In this document: positions 51,972-61,363 of the stretch, in pieces
Layout of the letters: each line of letters opens with the position of its first letter
Numbering within the stretch: the stretch's first letter is position 1
The notes under the pieces: model-generated
Seen by the model: the letters and a program-made list of their open reading frames with translations, nothing else
What the model was told of the DNA's origin: nothing
The model's database searches: none
Source: Prauserella_A sp040645195
Lineage (GTDB): Bacteria; Actinomycetota; Actinomycetes; Mycobacteriales; Pseudonocardiaceae
Length of the DNA stretch: 64,000 nt
NCBI RefSeq assembly: GCF_040645195.1
Contig: NZ_JBEYXW010000001.1
Span: forward strand, 372,001-436,000
Direction of reading: 5' to 3'
Program-made: the position numbers and the translations under genes

Positions 51972-53912
51972 GTGCCGACCAGCATGAGCGTGTTCGCCTC
52001 GGCGGCGACGATCGCCGTCTACCTGCTCGTCGTGTTCGTGCCCGGCCTGCTGGCCGGCGCGCTACTCGGCCTGCGGGGCTGGCTGCTCGCCGGCAGTGCG
52101 CCGCTGGTGACCTACGCGATCGCCGGGCTCGCCGGACCGTGGTACGCGCTGATCGGGCTGCCGTTCAACCTCGGCACCTTCGTCGTTGCCGTGCTGATCT
52201 GCGCCGCCGTCGCGTTCGCGGTCGGCAGGCGGGCACCGCGGGAACCCGGCGGGCTGTGGGACCGCTACGGCAACCTCGCCGTCGCCGGGTGTGTGCTACT
52301 CGGTGCTGTGCTCGGACTGTCCACTGTGCTCGCCGGCGCCGGACGGCTGGACGCGATCCAGCAGGGCTTCGACGCCGTCTTCCACGCCAACGGAATCCGC
52401 TACATCGCCGAGACCGGCGACGGCGGGCTCACCGGCATGGGCACGCTCAACTGGTACCCCGACGGCATGTTCTACCCGAACGCCTACCACCTCGTCGGCG
52501 CGTTGGTGTATCAGGTGACCGGAGCACCCGTCCCGGCCGTGCTGAACGCCAACACCGTGCTGCTGCCCGGCGTGCTGGGCCTGTCGTTGGTCACGCTCGT
52601 GCGGGCGTTCCGCGGGCGTGCAGTGCTCGCCGGCACGGTGCCGCTCGTGGTGGCCGCTTCCAGTGTCACGGTGTACCAGGCGATGCGCGGTCCGCTGCTG
52701 CCGTATGTACTCGGGCTCGCGCTGCTGCCCATCGGGGCGGTGGCACTGCATCGCTACCTGTCCAGACCAGCCGCCGACACCGGCCTGCTGCTCGTCCTCG
52801 CAGCGACCGGGCTGCTGACCGTCCACACCTCCACGCTGTTCGGCGGAATCCTGTTCGCACTGCCGGTTCTGCTGCAGCGCTGGTTCGCCGCCGACCGTGC
52901 GCGGCCGGTGTGGCGAGACCTGCTCGCCCTCCTGCCGATCGCCGTGCTCAGCGCGCTGGTCACCGCGCCACACCTGTGGGGTGCGCTGATACTCGCGAGC
53001 GGCGACTACCTGTACCGCGGCTGGCCCAGCACGGCGAGCGTCGCCGAGGCGCTGGGCTCGCTGCTGGTGTTCCAGCACTTCACGGAGCAGCCGCAGGTGT
53101 GGCTGACGATCGCGGTGCTGCTCGGCGTGGTGTTCTTCGGCAGGCTGGGTACGTTGCGCTGGCTGGGCGGGACCGCGGTGCTGACGGGCGCGCTGTTCGT
53201 GGCTGTCGCGACCTCGGACTCGCCGCTGGTGATGGCGCTGTCCCGGCCGTGGTGGGACGACCCGTACCGGTTCATCGCGCTGGCCAGCGTTCCACTGTGT
53301 GTGCTCGCCGCGCACGGTCTCGCCGGGGCACAGGAATGGCTACGCGAGCGGCTTTCCGGCGTGCTGCCGTGGCGAAAGGCGGCCGGTTTCGCCCTGTCGG
53401 CACTGGTACTGGGGGCGTTCGCGGTGGGCAGCGGCGGGCTGTACGCGCGCGCCAACGCCGCCTACATCGGGCCCACGTTCGGCAACAAGGACACGTTCGA
53501 CCCGCATGTGCTGCCGGTGACCAGGGACGAGGCGGCGGCGATGCTGGAACTCGGCAGGCGAGCCGGACCCGGTGAGTGGGCGATGAACGACCGCACGGAC
53601 GGTACCGTGTGGACATACGCTGTCGGCGGGGTCCGCTCGGTCGCGGCGCACTTCGACGGCTCGATCTCGCCGCCGGACGCCGTGCTGCTCGCCAACTATT
53701 TCCGGGAGTACCAGACCAATGTGGACGTGCGGGCGGCCGTGCGCAGGCTGAACGTCCGCTGGGTGATCCTCGGCCAGCACGGCTACCCCGCCAACGCACC
53801 TCGCGCGACCGGCCTGATCGGTCTGGACCAGCTGCCGTTCCTGGAGCTGGTCTACCGCAACGCCGACGCGGCCGTGTACCGGCTCATTCCGGAGCCGGGC
53901 GAGCTCGGCTGA
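51972..53912 (+). CDS. DUF6541-like multispanning membrane protein
   Basis: A 646-residue protein with some twelve hydrophobic helices, an N-terminal LVVFVPGLLAGALLGLRGW, and an extracellular loop GFDAVFHANGIRYIAETGDG, an acidic region of the kind found in GT-C-like proteins of actinobacteria. The C-terminal ~130 residues are soluble. A role in polyprenyl-linked glycan transfer is plausible but unproven. GTG 51972 or ATG 51984 may be the start. It runs tail-to-tail into the YbhN-type gene with a 29-base overlap. Confidence 0.65.
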   Translation: MPTSMSVFASAATIAVYLLVVFVPGLLAGALLGLRGWLLAGSAPLVTYAIAGLAGPWYALIGLPFNLGTFVVAVLICAAVAFAVGRRAPREPGGLWDRYGNLAVAGCVLLGAVLGLSTVLAGAGRLDAIQQGFDAVFHANGIRYIAETGDGGLTGMGTLNWYPDGMFYPNAYHLVGALVYQVTGAPVPAVLNANTVLLPGVLGLSLVTLVRAFRGRAVLAGTVPLVVAASSVTVYQAMRGPLLPYVLGLALLPIGAVALHRYLSRPAADTGLLLVLAATGLLTVHTSTLFGGILFALPVLLQRWFAADRARPVWRDLLALLPIAVLSALVTAPHLWGALILASGDYLYRGWPSTASVAEALGSLLVFQHFTEQPQVWLTIAVLLGVVFFGRLGTLRWLGGTAVLTGALFVAVATSDSPLVMALSRPWWDDPYRFIALASVPLCVLAAHGLAGAQEWLRERLSGVLPWRKAAGFALSALVLGAFAVGSGGLYARANAAYIGPTFGNKDTFDPHVLPVTRDEAAAMLELGRRAGPGEWAMNDRTDGTVWTYAVGGVRSVAAHFDGSISPPDAVLLANYFREYQTNVDVRAAVRRLNVRWVILGQHGYPANAPRATGLIGLDQLPFLELVYRNADAAVYRLIPEPGELG

Positions 53913-54822
53913 GTGCGGCGGCGCCGCCCGCGGTGACCAGGTCGGCCACGGTGAACATCACCCGTGAGGCGAGCGCGAACGCCAGCGCCTGCCCGGTGGA
54001 GACGCCACCCGCGGTCAGCACGGCCACGAGCACCAGTTCCCGCACGCCGGCGCCGCTGGGCAGCAGGAATGCGACCGTGCCCGCCGTCATCGCGATGGCC
54101 ATGGCGCCAATGCACAGCACGAGCCCGTCGACACCGGGGGCGCCCACCGAGTTGACCAGCAGCCACAGGTGCAGGCCCTGCAGCGTCCACGCCCCGAGCG
54201 CGGCTCCGAACACGCGGCCGATCGTGGGCCAGCCGAGCGCCTGCCCCAGCGGCGGCCTGCGGAGTACCCGCAGTACCAGTGAGGCGCCCCAGGTCAGGAT
54301 CCGAGGGTGCAGCGCGGCGAGCCCGGCCGGAACGAGTACCAGTAGCCACACGGCGTCCTGGCCCAGCATCGGCAACGCGAGCAGCGACAACACGAGCGCG
54401 GCGACCAGGCCGACACCGAACTGGACGAGCGAACCGGTGAACACCCGTGCGCGGGCCAGACCCGCCCGCCTGCCGAGCTCCATCTGCAGCAGGTAGGCCC
54501 ACAACGAGCCGGGCACGTACTTGCCGAGCTGCCCGACCAGGCAGATCTGCGCTGCCCTCCGGTACCCGACGGGCGGGCCGAGCTGGTCGACCATGACCTG
54601 CCAGCCATAGCTGGTGACGGCGATGCTGGCGATCAACGCGGCAAGGCTCAGCACGGACGACTGCCACGCGATGGCGGTGATGGTGTGCCAGAACTCGGGC
54701 CAGTTCACCACCAGCTGGCGCAGGGCGAAGGCCAGCACTGCGGCGAGCGCGGCCCAGCGAACGGCGTCGAGGACACGGGCGCGGACCGGCCGCCGCGGTG
54801 TGTCGAGTGCGAGTGTGCTCAT
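53884..54822 (-). CDS. YbhN/LPG-synthase-like integral membrane protein
   Basis: A 312-residue protein with about eight helices, related to the membrane part of lysylphosphatidylglycerol synthase/YbhN (LVGQLGKYVPGSLWAYLLQ and LLPSGAGVRELVL are the family's two signature loops). It is the last gene of the seven-gene minus-strand operon, and its ATG overlaps the LuxC-like stop (ATGA). Such proteins often accompany glycan clusters and may move lipid-linked sugars, so it could export this operon's product. Confidence 0.78.
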   Translation of the reverse strand: MSTLALDTPRRPVRARVLDAVRWAALAAVLAFALRQLVVNWPEFWHTITAIAWQSSVLSLAALIASIAVTSYGWQVMVDQLGPPVGYRRAAQICLVGQLGKYVPGSLWAYLLQMELGRRAGLARARVFTGSLVQFGVGLVAALVLSLLALPMLGQDAVWLLVLVPAGLAALHPRILTWGASLVLRVLRRPPLGQALGWPTIGRVFGAALGAWTLQGLHLWLLVNSVGAPGVDGLVLCIGAMAIAMTAGTVAFLLPSGAGVRELVLVAVLTAGGVSTGQALAFALASRVMFTVADLVTAGGAAALSRARPAPE

Positions 54823-56042
54823 TGGACGGTCACCAGCCGGGTGAACTCGGCGAAAAGGTCGTAGCCGTCCCACGTCGCGGAGAACGTCAGCGCCGAGCCG
54901 AACGGGACGAAGCGGTCGACCCCGCGTCCGGCAAGTGCGTGCGCGAACCCGGTCAGCTCCTCGCGGGCGAAGCCGAAATAGCAGACCGTCTGGTCCCTGC
55001 CGGTCACGACGGGAACCAGTTCGGTCAGCGTGCGCACGCTCGTCTGTGCGAACGTGCCCGCGCCCAGCCAGCGACGCGGCAGGGCGGCGGGTTCGGTGAG
55101 CTCGAGTATCGCGATTCCGTCGCCTGGCCCGGTGAAGCTCAGCGCCCGTACGGCACCGTCAGCGGCGGCGCCGTACGCCGATACCCGTTTCTGCACAGCC
55201 ATCGCCGGATCGGGCACATGCGCCTTGCGCTCCAGCACACCGGCGAGCAGCGCGCGGAACTCCGCAGCGGCATCGGCGGCCGCGTCCGGATCACCGACCC
55301 AGAAGATCGCTCGTGGTGAGGAACAGGCGGCCTGGTCGAACCAGTACGCATCGGCGTAGCACGCTTCCGCGGCGCGAACACGCGCCTCCGGTGTGGCCGT
55401 CTGCCATGCCCGGACGGACACGATCGCGAACGACGAGCGGTCCGGGAAGGTCAGGTCGCGCGCGTGCGGCGCGAGCGGGTACTGGCGCAGCGCGGCGATC
55501 GACGCATCGCCGCCCCAGATCACCCGCAGGTCGCAGGCGGCGGAGAACGCGGTGCCCGCAGCGTCGCTGCGGTCGTAGGTGACCATGCGCTGGGTCGCGG
55601 CTACGAGCGCTGCCGTTTCGGCATCCACATCAGACAGCGTGTCCCCGAGCACGGCGAGGAGGGCATCCGCTACCGCGCCGCCACGCGGTGAGATACGCAC
55701 GATGTTGCGGTTGCCTGCCAGCGCCGACAACGCCCACGAATACGCGAACACGGTGTCCACATTGGCCGGTGGCACGTGGAACACCAGCCCACGGGGCACC
55801 CGCAGCCGGGGGCCCGGCGCGGTGATCCGAGCAAGCTCGGAGCTCCGGAGGAAGAAGCCGAGCGAGGCCAGCTCGGGATGGCGGCGTGCGGACGTCGGCG
55901 CCAACAGCCTGCGCGCGAACGCCCCCAGGAAAGCCACAATGCGCTCGTCACCGACCCGCGGGGACTCGGCGCCACGTACCTGCGTCACCAGCGCATCGGG
56001 CGCGACGGGCGCCCCGGCGGGGAACCGTTGGACGAGGGTCAT
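54819..56042 (-). CDS. LuxC-like acyl reductase
   Basis: A 407-residue member of the LuxC/aldehyde dehydrogenase group, which reduces an activated acyl group to an aldehyde with NADPH. VFHVPPANVDTVFAYSW (88-104) is the LuxC nucleotide-site block, and C240 in DQAACSSPRA is the expected nucleophile. In bioluminescent bacteria LuxC works with LuxE; here the LuxE-like gene overlaps it by 4 bases, but luxA, luxB and luxD are absent. It probably forms an aldehyde for a sugar or lipid modification. Confidence 0.82.
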   Translation of the reverse strand: MTLVQRFPAGAPVAPDALVTQVRGAESPRVGDERIVAFLGAFARRLLAPTSARRHPELASLGFFLRSSELARITAPGPRLRVPRGLVFHVPPANVDTVFAYSWALSALAGNRNIVRISPRGGAVADALLAVLGDTLSDVDAETAALVAATQRMVTYDRSDAAGTAFSAACDLRVIWGGDASIAALRQYPLAPHARDLTFPDRSSFAIVSVRAWQTATPEARVRAAEACYADAYWFDQAACSSPRAIFWVGDPDAAADAAAEFRALLAGVLERKAHVPDPAMAVQKRVSAYGAAADGAVRALSFTGPGDGIAILELTEPAALPRRWLGAGTFAQTSVRTLTELVPVVTGRDQTVCYFGFAREELTGFAHALAGRGVDRFVPFGSALTFSATWDGYDLFAEFTRLVTVQ

Positions 56043-57064
56043 GCCGCCCTGCCGGTGAAGGTGTCGGAACAGCCGCGGACCTCGGCCCTCGGCAGCCTGC
56101 CGAGCACGGTGAACCGCTTACCGGGCCAGTCGCCGTCATCGATGCCATGGCAGACACCGACGTCCTCGGTGAGCAGCACGTGCCCGGGGTAGGACCGCGG
56201 CAGCGTGCTCACGACCTGGATCACCCCGGGTGTTCCGACGGGCTGCTCGCGCCAGGTCAGCGGGTCCCGGATCACCACGTCGGCGAAGTCCGGGCAGTAG
56301 AGGGAACCTCCCGATGGCCCTTCCAGAAACACCGTGCCGATCTGCTCGATCATCCCGTAGTAGTTGTGAATGCGGACCAGACCGGTGTCGGCGGCGAACC
56401 GGCGCCGGAACTCGGCGTTGCCAACCGCGCGGTCGGCGAGCTTCTTCCAGCCACCGGAGTGGATGAGGATGCCGTTCGACAGGTCGAACCGGTGCTCGCG
56501 CGCAAGCTCGTAGAGGTACTGCCAGACCAGGAAGGTGAAGCCGAAGATCAGAAACGGTGCTTCCCCGTGCCGGGCCAGGAATCCCCGCACGGCCTCCGGA
56601 TCAGGCCGCTCGTGCTCGTCGAGCACGTAGACGTGCTTACGGCCGAAGGAGGACATGCCAAGCACCCCGGCACCGCGCGCGGAGAACGAGCGCCGGTTCT
56701 TCACCACGGTGGGCCTGTCGACGATGAGCATCGGTAGCCGCTGCCTGCCCAGGACCGCCTGCATTGTCGCGGCGAGCCGCCGCGCCTGCTCGGCCGCCGC
56801 GGCCCTGTCGAGGTAGATCCGGGACGCGCCGGAACCGGTCGTGCCGGACGAGGTGAGCACCTTGAACACCTCGTCGTCGGCGATGCTCTTCAGCTCGTGC
56901 GTCTTGAACAGCCGTACGGGCAGCCAGGGCAGCTCAGCGATCTCACCGAACACCGCGTCGTGTGACACCCCCAGCGCCGTGAGGACGCGGTCGTAGCCGG
57001 GGCAGCGTTGCCGGTGGTGCGCCGTCAGCTCCGCCAATTCCGGCAGCAGCGACTCCCCCGTCAC
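56039..57064 (-). CDS. LuxE-like acyl-protein synthetase
   Basis: A 341-residue ANL-type ligase without the usual C-terminal domain. TSSGTTGSGASR at 71-82 is the AMP-binding loop; HSGGWKKLAD, NYYGMIEQIGTVFLE and LGRLPRAEVRGCSD are LuxE-family blocks. LuxE activates a fatty acid as acyl-AMP and passes it to LuxC. Overlaps of 4 bases with both neighbours imply equal expression with the LuxC-like reductase and a second AMP-ligase. Confidence 0.85.
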   Translation of the reverse strand: MTGESLLPELAELTAHHRQRCPGYDRVLTALGVSHDAVFGEIAELPWLPVRLFKTHELKSIADDEVFKVLTSSGTTGSGASRIYLDRAAAAEQARRLAATMQAVLGRQRLPMLIVDRPTVVKNRRSFSARGAGVLGMSSFGRKHVYVLDEHERPDPEAVRGFLARHGEAPFLIFGFTFLVWQYLYELAREHRFDLSNGILIHSGGWKKLADRAVGNAEFRRRFAADTGLVRIHNYYGMIEQIGTVFLEGPSGGSLYCPDFADVVIRDPLTWREQPVGTPGVIQVVSTLPRSYPGHVLLTEDVGVCHGIDDGDWPGKRFTVLGRLPRAEVRGCSDTFTGRAA

Positions 57065-58461
57065 AGCTCCAGCTCCAGCCGGCGGTAGTCGACCTTCCCG
57101 CTGGACAACAGCGGTACCGCGGCGATGGGACGCACATCGAACCCGCTGGCATGCAGGTGCATGCGCTCGGCCAGTGCCCGCGACACCTCGCGGCAGGTCT
57201 GGCTGCCGGCGCCCTCGGCGAACAGCACGATCCGGTCGTCACCCGCCACCGCGGCGACCACGTCGATCCCGGCGCCGCCCGCTCGCACCGCCTGCTCCAG
57301 ATCGTCGAGGTTGACCCGGTTGCCGAAGACCTTGCCGATCCGCTTGAGCCTGCCGGTGACGTAGAGGAAGCCCTCCTCGTCGAGGTAACCGAGGTCGCCG
57401 GTGGTCAGCACGCCGCCGATGTCGTCGCCGCGCGCGAGCTCTGCCTCGGTCTCCGCGTAGCCCATCATCACGTTCGGGCCGCGATAGACCACCTCGCCGA
57501 CGATCTTGGGGTGCGTGGTCTCCTCGCCGTCGTCGCGGCGGATCGTGAACGCGCCGCCCGGCAGCGCCGCCCCGGCCGAGCCCAGCTTCTCGGCGAGCCG
57601 CTCGGCCGGAACCGTCGCCATCCGGGGCGCGGCCTCGGTCTGCCCGTACATCACGAACATGCGGCCGCCCGCAGCGAGCATCGTGTCGTTGAAGTGAGCC
57701 ACCAGCTCCGTTCGCAGCGGCCCACCGGCCTGCGTCAGTGTCCGCAATGTCGGGTAGCGCTGCGGATCGAACTTGAGCCGCCGCAACATCTCGTAGTGGT
57801 AGGGCACCCCGGCCAGTGACGTCGCGCGATGGTCGGTGACCGTGTTCCAGAAGCCGCGGGTCAGGAGGCCGGACGGCTCGATGACCACGGATGCACCACG
57901 GACCAGGTGGGAGTTCAGCACCGAAAGGCCGAAGCTGTAGTGCAGCGGGAGGCTGGTCGGCGCCACCTCACCATGGTGAATGGCGAGTGCGTCCGCGATG
58001 GCCTCGGCGTTGGTGAGCAGTGCCTGCCGGGAGAGCCGCACGAGCTTCGGCGCCCCGGTCGTGCCGCTGGTCGACAGCAGCACCGCCAGGTCGGGGTGCG
58101 GATGCACACCGTCGGAATCCTGTCGCACCCAGTGGCCGTTCCGCGCGGTGTACCCCGGTGGCGGCGCGGTGTCCGGTGCGGCGAGCAGGGCCGCGGGCCG
58201 GAACCGCGTGACGAACCGCTCGAGGACCTCGCCCTTCAGCACGGGATCGAGCAGGGCGATGGCGCGCCGCGCCTCGATCGCGCCGAGGTAGCCGAGAACG
58301 CTCGATAGGTCCAGACCAGTGCGGGCGAACACCACGCCGTCGGGCAGCGTGGACAGCTCCGCGGCGACCCGCTCGATCGCAGCGGTCAACTCGGCGCCCG
58401 TGAGACTGCGCTCGCCGACGACATCGACGAGCCGGGCGCCATCGCTCACCAGCGGGGTCAC
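57061..58461 (-). CDS. AMP-dependent acyl ligase
   Basis: A 466-residue ANL enzyme with a full set of motifs: LSTSGTTGAPK at 129-139, YGQTEAAPRM, TTGDLGYLDEEGFLYVTGRLKR split over the hinge, and the catalytic K456 in SSGKVDY. Its short N-terminal domain is like ligases that load carrier proteins. With an ACP two genes away, loading of a free acid onto that ACP is the likely role. It overlaps the LuxE-like and SDR genes by 4 bases each. Confidence 0.85.
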   Translation of the reverse strand: MTPLVSDGARLVDVVGERSLTGAELTAAIERVAAELSTLPDGVVFARTGLDLSSVLGYLGAIEARRAIALLDPVLKGEVLERFVTRFRPAALLAAPDTAPPPGYTARNGHWVRQDSDGVHPHPDLAVLLSTSGTTGAPKLVRLSRQALLTNAEAIADALAIHHGEVAPTSLPLHYSFGLSVLNSHLVRGASVVIEPSGLLTRGFWNTVTDHRATSLAGVPYHYEMLRRLKFDPQRYPTLRTLTQAGGPLRTELVAHFNDTMLAAGGRMFVMYGQTEAAPRMATVPAERLAEKLGSAGAALPGGAFTIRRDDGEETTHPKIVGEVVYRGPNVMMGYAETEAELARGDDIGGVLTTGDLGYLDEEGFLYVTGRLKRIGKVFGNRVNLDDLEQAVRAGGAGIDVVAAVAGDDRIVLFAEGAGSQTCREVSRALAERMHLHASGFDVRPIAAVPLLSSGKVDYRRLELEL

Positions 58462-59195
58462 AGCACCAGCCCCCCGTCGACGCCGAGCACCTGACCTGTC
58501 ACGAACGACGCCTCGTCGCTGGCCAGGAACCGGATGGCCTTGGCGACCTCCTCGGCCTCGCCGAGCCTGCCGAGCGGCGTACTGCCGACCCGCTCGGCGA
58601 GCACGTCCTCGCCGAGATGTGCCGTCATGGCTGTCTGGATCACGCCGGGCGCGACCGCGTTCACTCTGATGCCGTAGCGGCCGAGTTCCTTGGCGGTCGA
58701 GCGGGCGACGTTCGCGACGGCGGCCTTCGATGCCGCGTACGCCGTCTGCCCCGCGCTGCCCCGCTCGCCGACGATCGAGGCGAGCACCACGATGGCCCCG
58801 GCCTTCCTGCGCATCATGGCCCGCGCCGCGGCCTGCACGGTGTGGATCGTGCCGGCGACGTTGGTGGACAACATCGTCGTGACGAGGTCCTCGCGGATCA
58901 TGCCGATCAGCGCGTCCTCCAGCACGCCCGCGTTGGCGACCGCGATGTCGAGCCTGCCGTGTTCACGCGTCACCTCCCGGACGGCGTTCGACACCGCCTT
59001 CGCGTCGGTGATGTCGAGTGCCCGCCCGGTCACGGCGGCGCCGAGCGCGGCGGCCACATCCTTGGCCGTGGCCTCGTCCCTGCCGGTGAGCACGACCGTG
59101 GCGCCAGCATCGGCCAGCGCCCGCACCGTCGCGAGCCCGATGCCGCGGGTGCCACCGGTGACGAGTGCGACCTTGCCGGCCAATAGATCACGCAT
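58458..59195 (-). CDS. FabG-like SDR reductase
   Basis: A 245-residue classical short-chain reductase: TGGTRGIG at 13-20, NAG at 88-90, catalytic S140, Y153 and K157 (ASIVGERGSAGQTAYAASKAA). It is close to 3-oxoacyl-ACP reductases (APGVIQTAMT, GQVLGVDGG). In this operon, beside an ACP and ligase, it likely sets a hydroxyl on the ACP-bound acyl chain or acts on the aldehyde. It overlaps the ACP gene by 8 bases. Confidence 0.85.
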   Translation of the reverse strand: MRDLLAGKVALVTGGTRGIGLATVRALADAGATVVLTGRDEATAKDVAAALGAAVTGRALDITDAKAVSNAVREVTREHGRLDIAVANAGVLEDALIGMIREDLVTTMLSTNVAGTIHTVQAAARAMMRRKAGAIVVLASIVGERGSAGQTAYAASKAAVANVARSTAKELGRYGIRVNAVAPGVIQTAMTAHLGEDVLAERVGSTPLGRLGEAEEVAKAIRFLASDEASFVTGQVLGVDGGLVL

Positions 59196-59433
59196 CGGCT
59201 GCCAGCAGCTCCCGAACCAGGTCGAGGGCGACCTTGAAGCTGCTCATGTCGATGACCTGGTCGGTGTCGAACTGCACGTCGAAGGCGTCCTCGATGGCGG
59301 CGACCAGCGTCATGTGCCCGACCGAGTCCCACGCCTCGATGCCGCGGTACTCGAGCTTCTCGACGTCGACGTCCGCGCCGAGGTCGAGCGTTTCCACGAA
59401 AACCTCGCGGAGCCTGCCAGCGATCTCCGTCAT
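59188..59433 (-). CDS. Acyl carrier protein
   Basis: An 81-residue acidic four-helix ACP. S37 in AWDSVGHM is the phosphopantetheine site (DSxxxM pattern), and the helix after it (LVAAIEDAFDVQF) is typical. It is distinct from the fatty-acid ACP in context, because it is tied to the ligase, SDR and LpxA-type genes. It lies 7 bases from the acyltransferase gene. Probable carrier for the acyl group attached by that enzyme. Confidence 0.92.
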   Translation of the reverse strand: MTEIAGRLREVFVETLDLGADVDVEKLEYRGIEAWDSVGHMTLVAAIEDAFDVQFDTDQVIDMSSFKVALDLVRELLAADA

Positions 59434-59440
59434 GTCGCCC

Positions 59441-60160
59441 CTATCCGGTCGGTACCTCGCGCGCGTTCCACGCCTTCATCACGGTAAAGAGGTCGTCCGG
59501 CACCCCGTCCGCCGGGAGTTCCCCCTTGCCCTTCAGCCACGGCTCCAGCGCGGCGATCGCGGCCTCGTCCATGCCCTGCCGGACAAGGCCCACGTCGTTG
59601 ATTCCGGTCACCCTCGCCGGATTGCCGACGCAGACCAGGAAGGCTCCGACCTCCCGGCGCACAGCGGAACCCATGCCGACCATCGCCCCGGGACCGATGC
59701 GGCAGCCCTGGTGCACGACCGTGCCCATGCCGAGATTGGCCAGCGCCCAGACGTCGGTGTGCCCGCCCAGCAGTACGTCGCAGGCCAGCGTCACCCCGTC
59801 ACCGACGCGCACGTCGTGCCCGACGTGGCTGCCCCGCAGAAGGTAGGTCCCGTTGCCGATGGTCGTCGGCCGCCGCGTGCCCTGGTGAACGCTGGCGTAC
59901 TCGCGGATCCGGTTGCCATCACCGATCCGGACACCGTATCCATCGCGCGCGGGATCGCCTGCCGGCGCGCTGTCCCACGCGACCGGGTGCGGCCCGGTGC
60001 GGTCCTCGCCGGGCGTTCCGATGGTGACGTGCGGGCCGATCCAGTTGCCGGCACCGAGGACGGCAGGGCCGACGATGACGGTGTAGGGCCCGACGACGTT
60101 GTCCTCGCCGAGCTCGACCCCCGCACCGATGAGCGCGGTCGGGTGAATCCGGTTAGCCAA
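59441..60160 (-). CDS. LpxA-type left-handed beta-helix acyltransferase
   Basis: A 239-residue hexapeptide-repeat protein with an LpxA-like layout: IHPTALIG start, repeats to residue ~165 (GVTLACDVLLGGHTDVW), H115 in SHVGHDVRVG equal to E. coli LpxA His125, then a helical C-terminus (PARVTGIND, EAAIAALEPWL). LpxA enzymes move a 3-hydroxyacyl chain from ACP to a nucleotide sugar. Lipid A is not expected in this organism, so it likely acylates an amino sugar for an envelope glycan, using the ACP encoded 7 bases downstream. Confidence 0.85.
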   Translation of the reverse strand: MANRIHPTALIGAGVELGEDNVVGPYTVIVGPAVLGAGNWIGPHVTIGTPGEDRTGPHPVAWDSAPAGDPARDGYGVRIGDGNRIREYASVHQGTRRPTTIGNGTYLLRGSHVGHDVRVGDGVTLACDVLLGGHTDVWALANLGMGTVVHQGCRIGPGAMVGMGSAVRREVGAFLVCVGNPARVTGINDVGLVRQGMDEAAIAALEPWLKGKGELPADGVPDDLFTVMKAWNAREVPTG

Positions 60161-60256
60161 GGGAATCCATTCGTTGGCGTGCCAGTGACGAGCTGGTTAC
60201 ATGGCCGGGCGCTCACTGTACTCGCCAGGTCCCCCACGGAAAGGATGAGCCGCCGC

Positions 60257-61363
60257 ATGATTCCGCTGTCCGTGGTCGACGTCCGCGACGCCGAACCGCT
60301 GGTGACCGAGGTCCTCCGATCGGGCGGTCTCGTGCAGGGGCCGATGGTCGACCGCTTCGAGCGTGCCTTCGCCGGCGTCGCGGGGACCCGCCACGCGATC
60401 GCCGTCAACAGCGGCACGACGGCGCTGGTCGCGGCGTTGGAGGTGCTCGACCTCGAGCCGGGTGACGAGGTGATCACCTCGCCGTTCACGTTCGTCGCCA
60501 CGCTCAACGCGATCATCGAGGCCGGTGCGACAGTGCGTTTCGCCGACATCTGTCGCGACGACTTCGCGCTCGACCCGGACGCCGCGGCCGCGGCGATCGG
60601 CCCGCGCACCCGGGTTCTGCTGCCCGTGCACCTCTACGGGCAGCCTGCGGACATGGGTAAGCACGCGGCACTGGCCGCCGAGGCCGATCTGTACCTTGTG
60701 GAGGATGCGGCGCAGGCCGTCGGCGCGGCGTATGAGGGGCGGCCCGTCGGTTCGTACGGACTCGGCTGTTTCTCGTTGTATGCCACCAAGAACATCACGA
60801 CCGCCGAGGGCGGGGTCATCACCACCGATGACGAGCGGCTCGCCGACCGACTGCGCCTGCTGCGCAACCAGGGCATGCGTGCCCGCTACGACTATGTGGT
60901 GCCTGGACACAACTATCGGATGTCCGACCTGCACGCCGCCGTGGGCATTCCGCAGCTGGAACGGTTACCTGCGCTGTCGGCGGCCCGCCAGCGCAACGCG
61001 CAGCGGCTGACCGAGGGGCTCGGCGGGACGCCAGGGCTGGCCGTACCGGCCACGCTGCCCGGCCGCAAGCACGTCTGGCATCAATACACCGTCCTGATCG
61101 GACCGCACGCGATGCTGTCCCGCGACGAGCTGGCGGAGGCGCTCAACGCGCGAGGAATCGGCAGCGGTGTCTACTACCCCAGGCTCGTCTTCGACTACGA
61201 CTGCTACCGCGGGCATCCGCTCGTCCCCGCCGTATCCGCGCGGGACCTCCCGGTGGCGGCGGCGATCGCCGACCAGGCGCTGTCGTTGCCGGTACATCCG
61301 GCACTGACCGACGCGCAGGTGGAGACGATCATCGCGGCAGTGCGCGAGGAGCTCGGCGCGTGA
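60257..61363 (+). CDS. DegT-family nucleotide-sugar aminotransferase
   Basis: A 368-residue PLP enzyme: NSGTTALVAAL at 51-61, LVEDAAQAVGA, and K178 in LYATKNITTAEGG. It resembles aminotransferases acting on 3-keto sugars (WbpE/WlbC, QdtB), and the Gfo/Idh dehydrogenase overlapping its end by 4 bases supports a WbpB/WbpE-like pair. ATG 60257 gives the usual MIPLS start; ATG 60245 is possible. It diverges from the acyltransferase operon across about 96 bases. Confidence 0.85.
   Translation: MIPLSVVDVRDAEPLVTEVLRSGGLVQGPMVDRFERAFAGVAGTRHAIAVNSGTTALVAALEVLDLEPGDEVITSPFTFVATLNAIIEAGATVRFADICRDDFALDPDAAAAAIGPRTRVLLPVHLYGQPADMGKHAALAAEADLYLVEDAAQAVGAAYEGRPVGSYGLGCFSLYATKNITTAEGGVITTDDERLADRLRLLRNQGMRARYDYVVPGHNYRMSDLHAAVGIPQLERLPALSAARQRNAQRLTEGLGGTPGLAVPATLPGRKHVWHQYTVLIGPHAMLSRDELAEALNARGIGSGVYYPRLVFDYDCYRGHPLVPAVSARDLPVAAAIADQALSLPVHPALTDAQVETIIAAVREELGA

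Noticed and set aside
54819..57064. A bioluminescence (lux) operon
   Set aside because: Only LuxC- and LuxE-like genes are present. There is no luxA, luxB or luxD, and the two LLM-fold genes at 7218 and 48403 are distant and of other subgroups.
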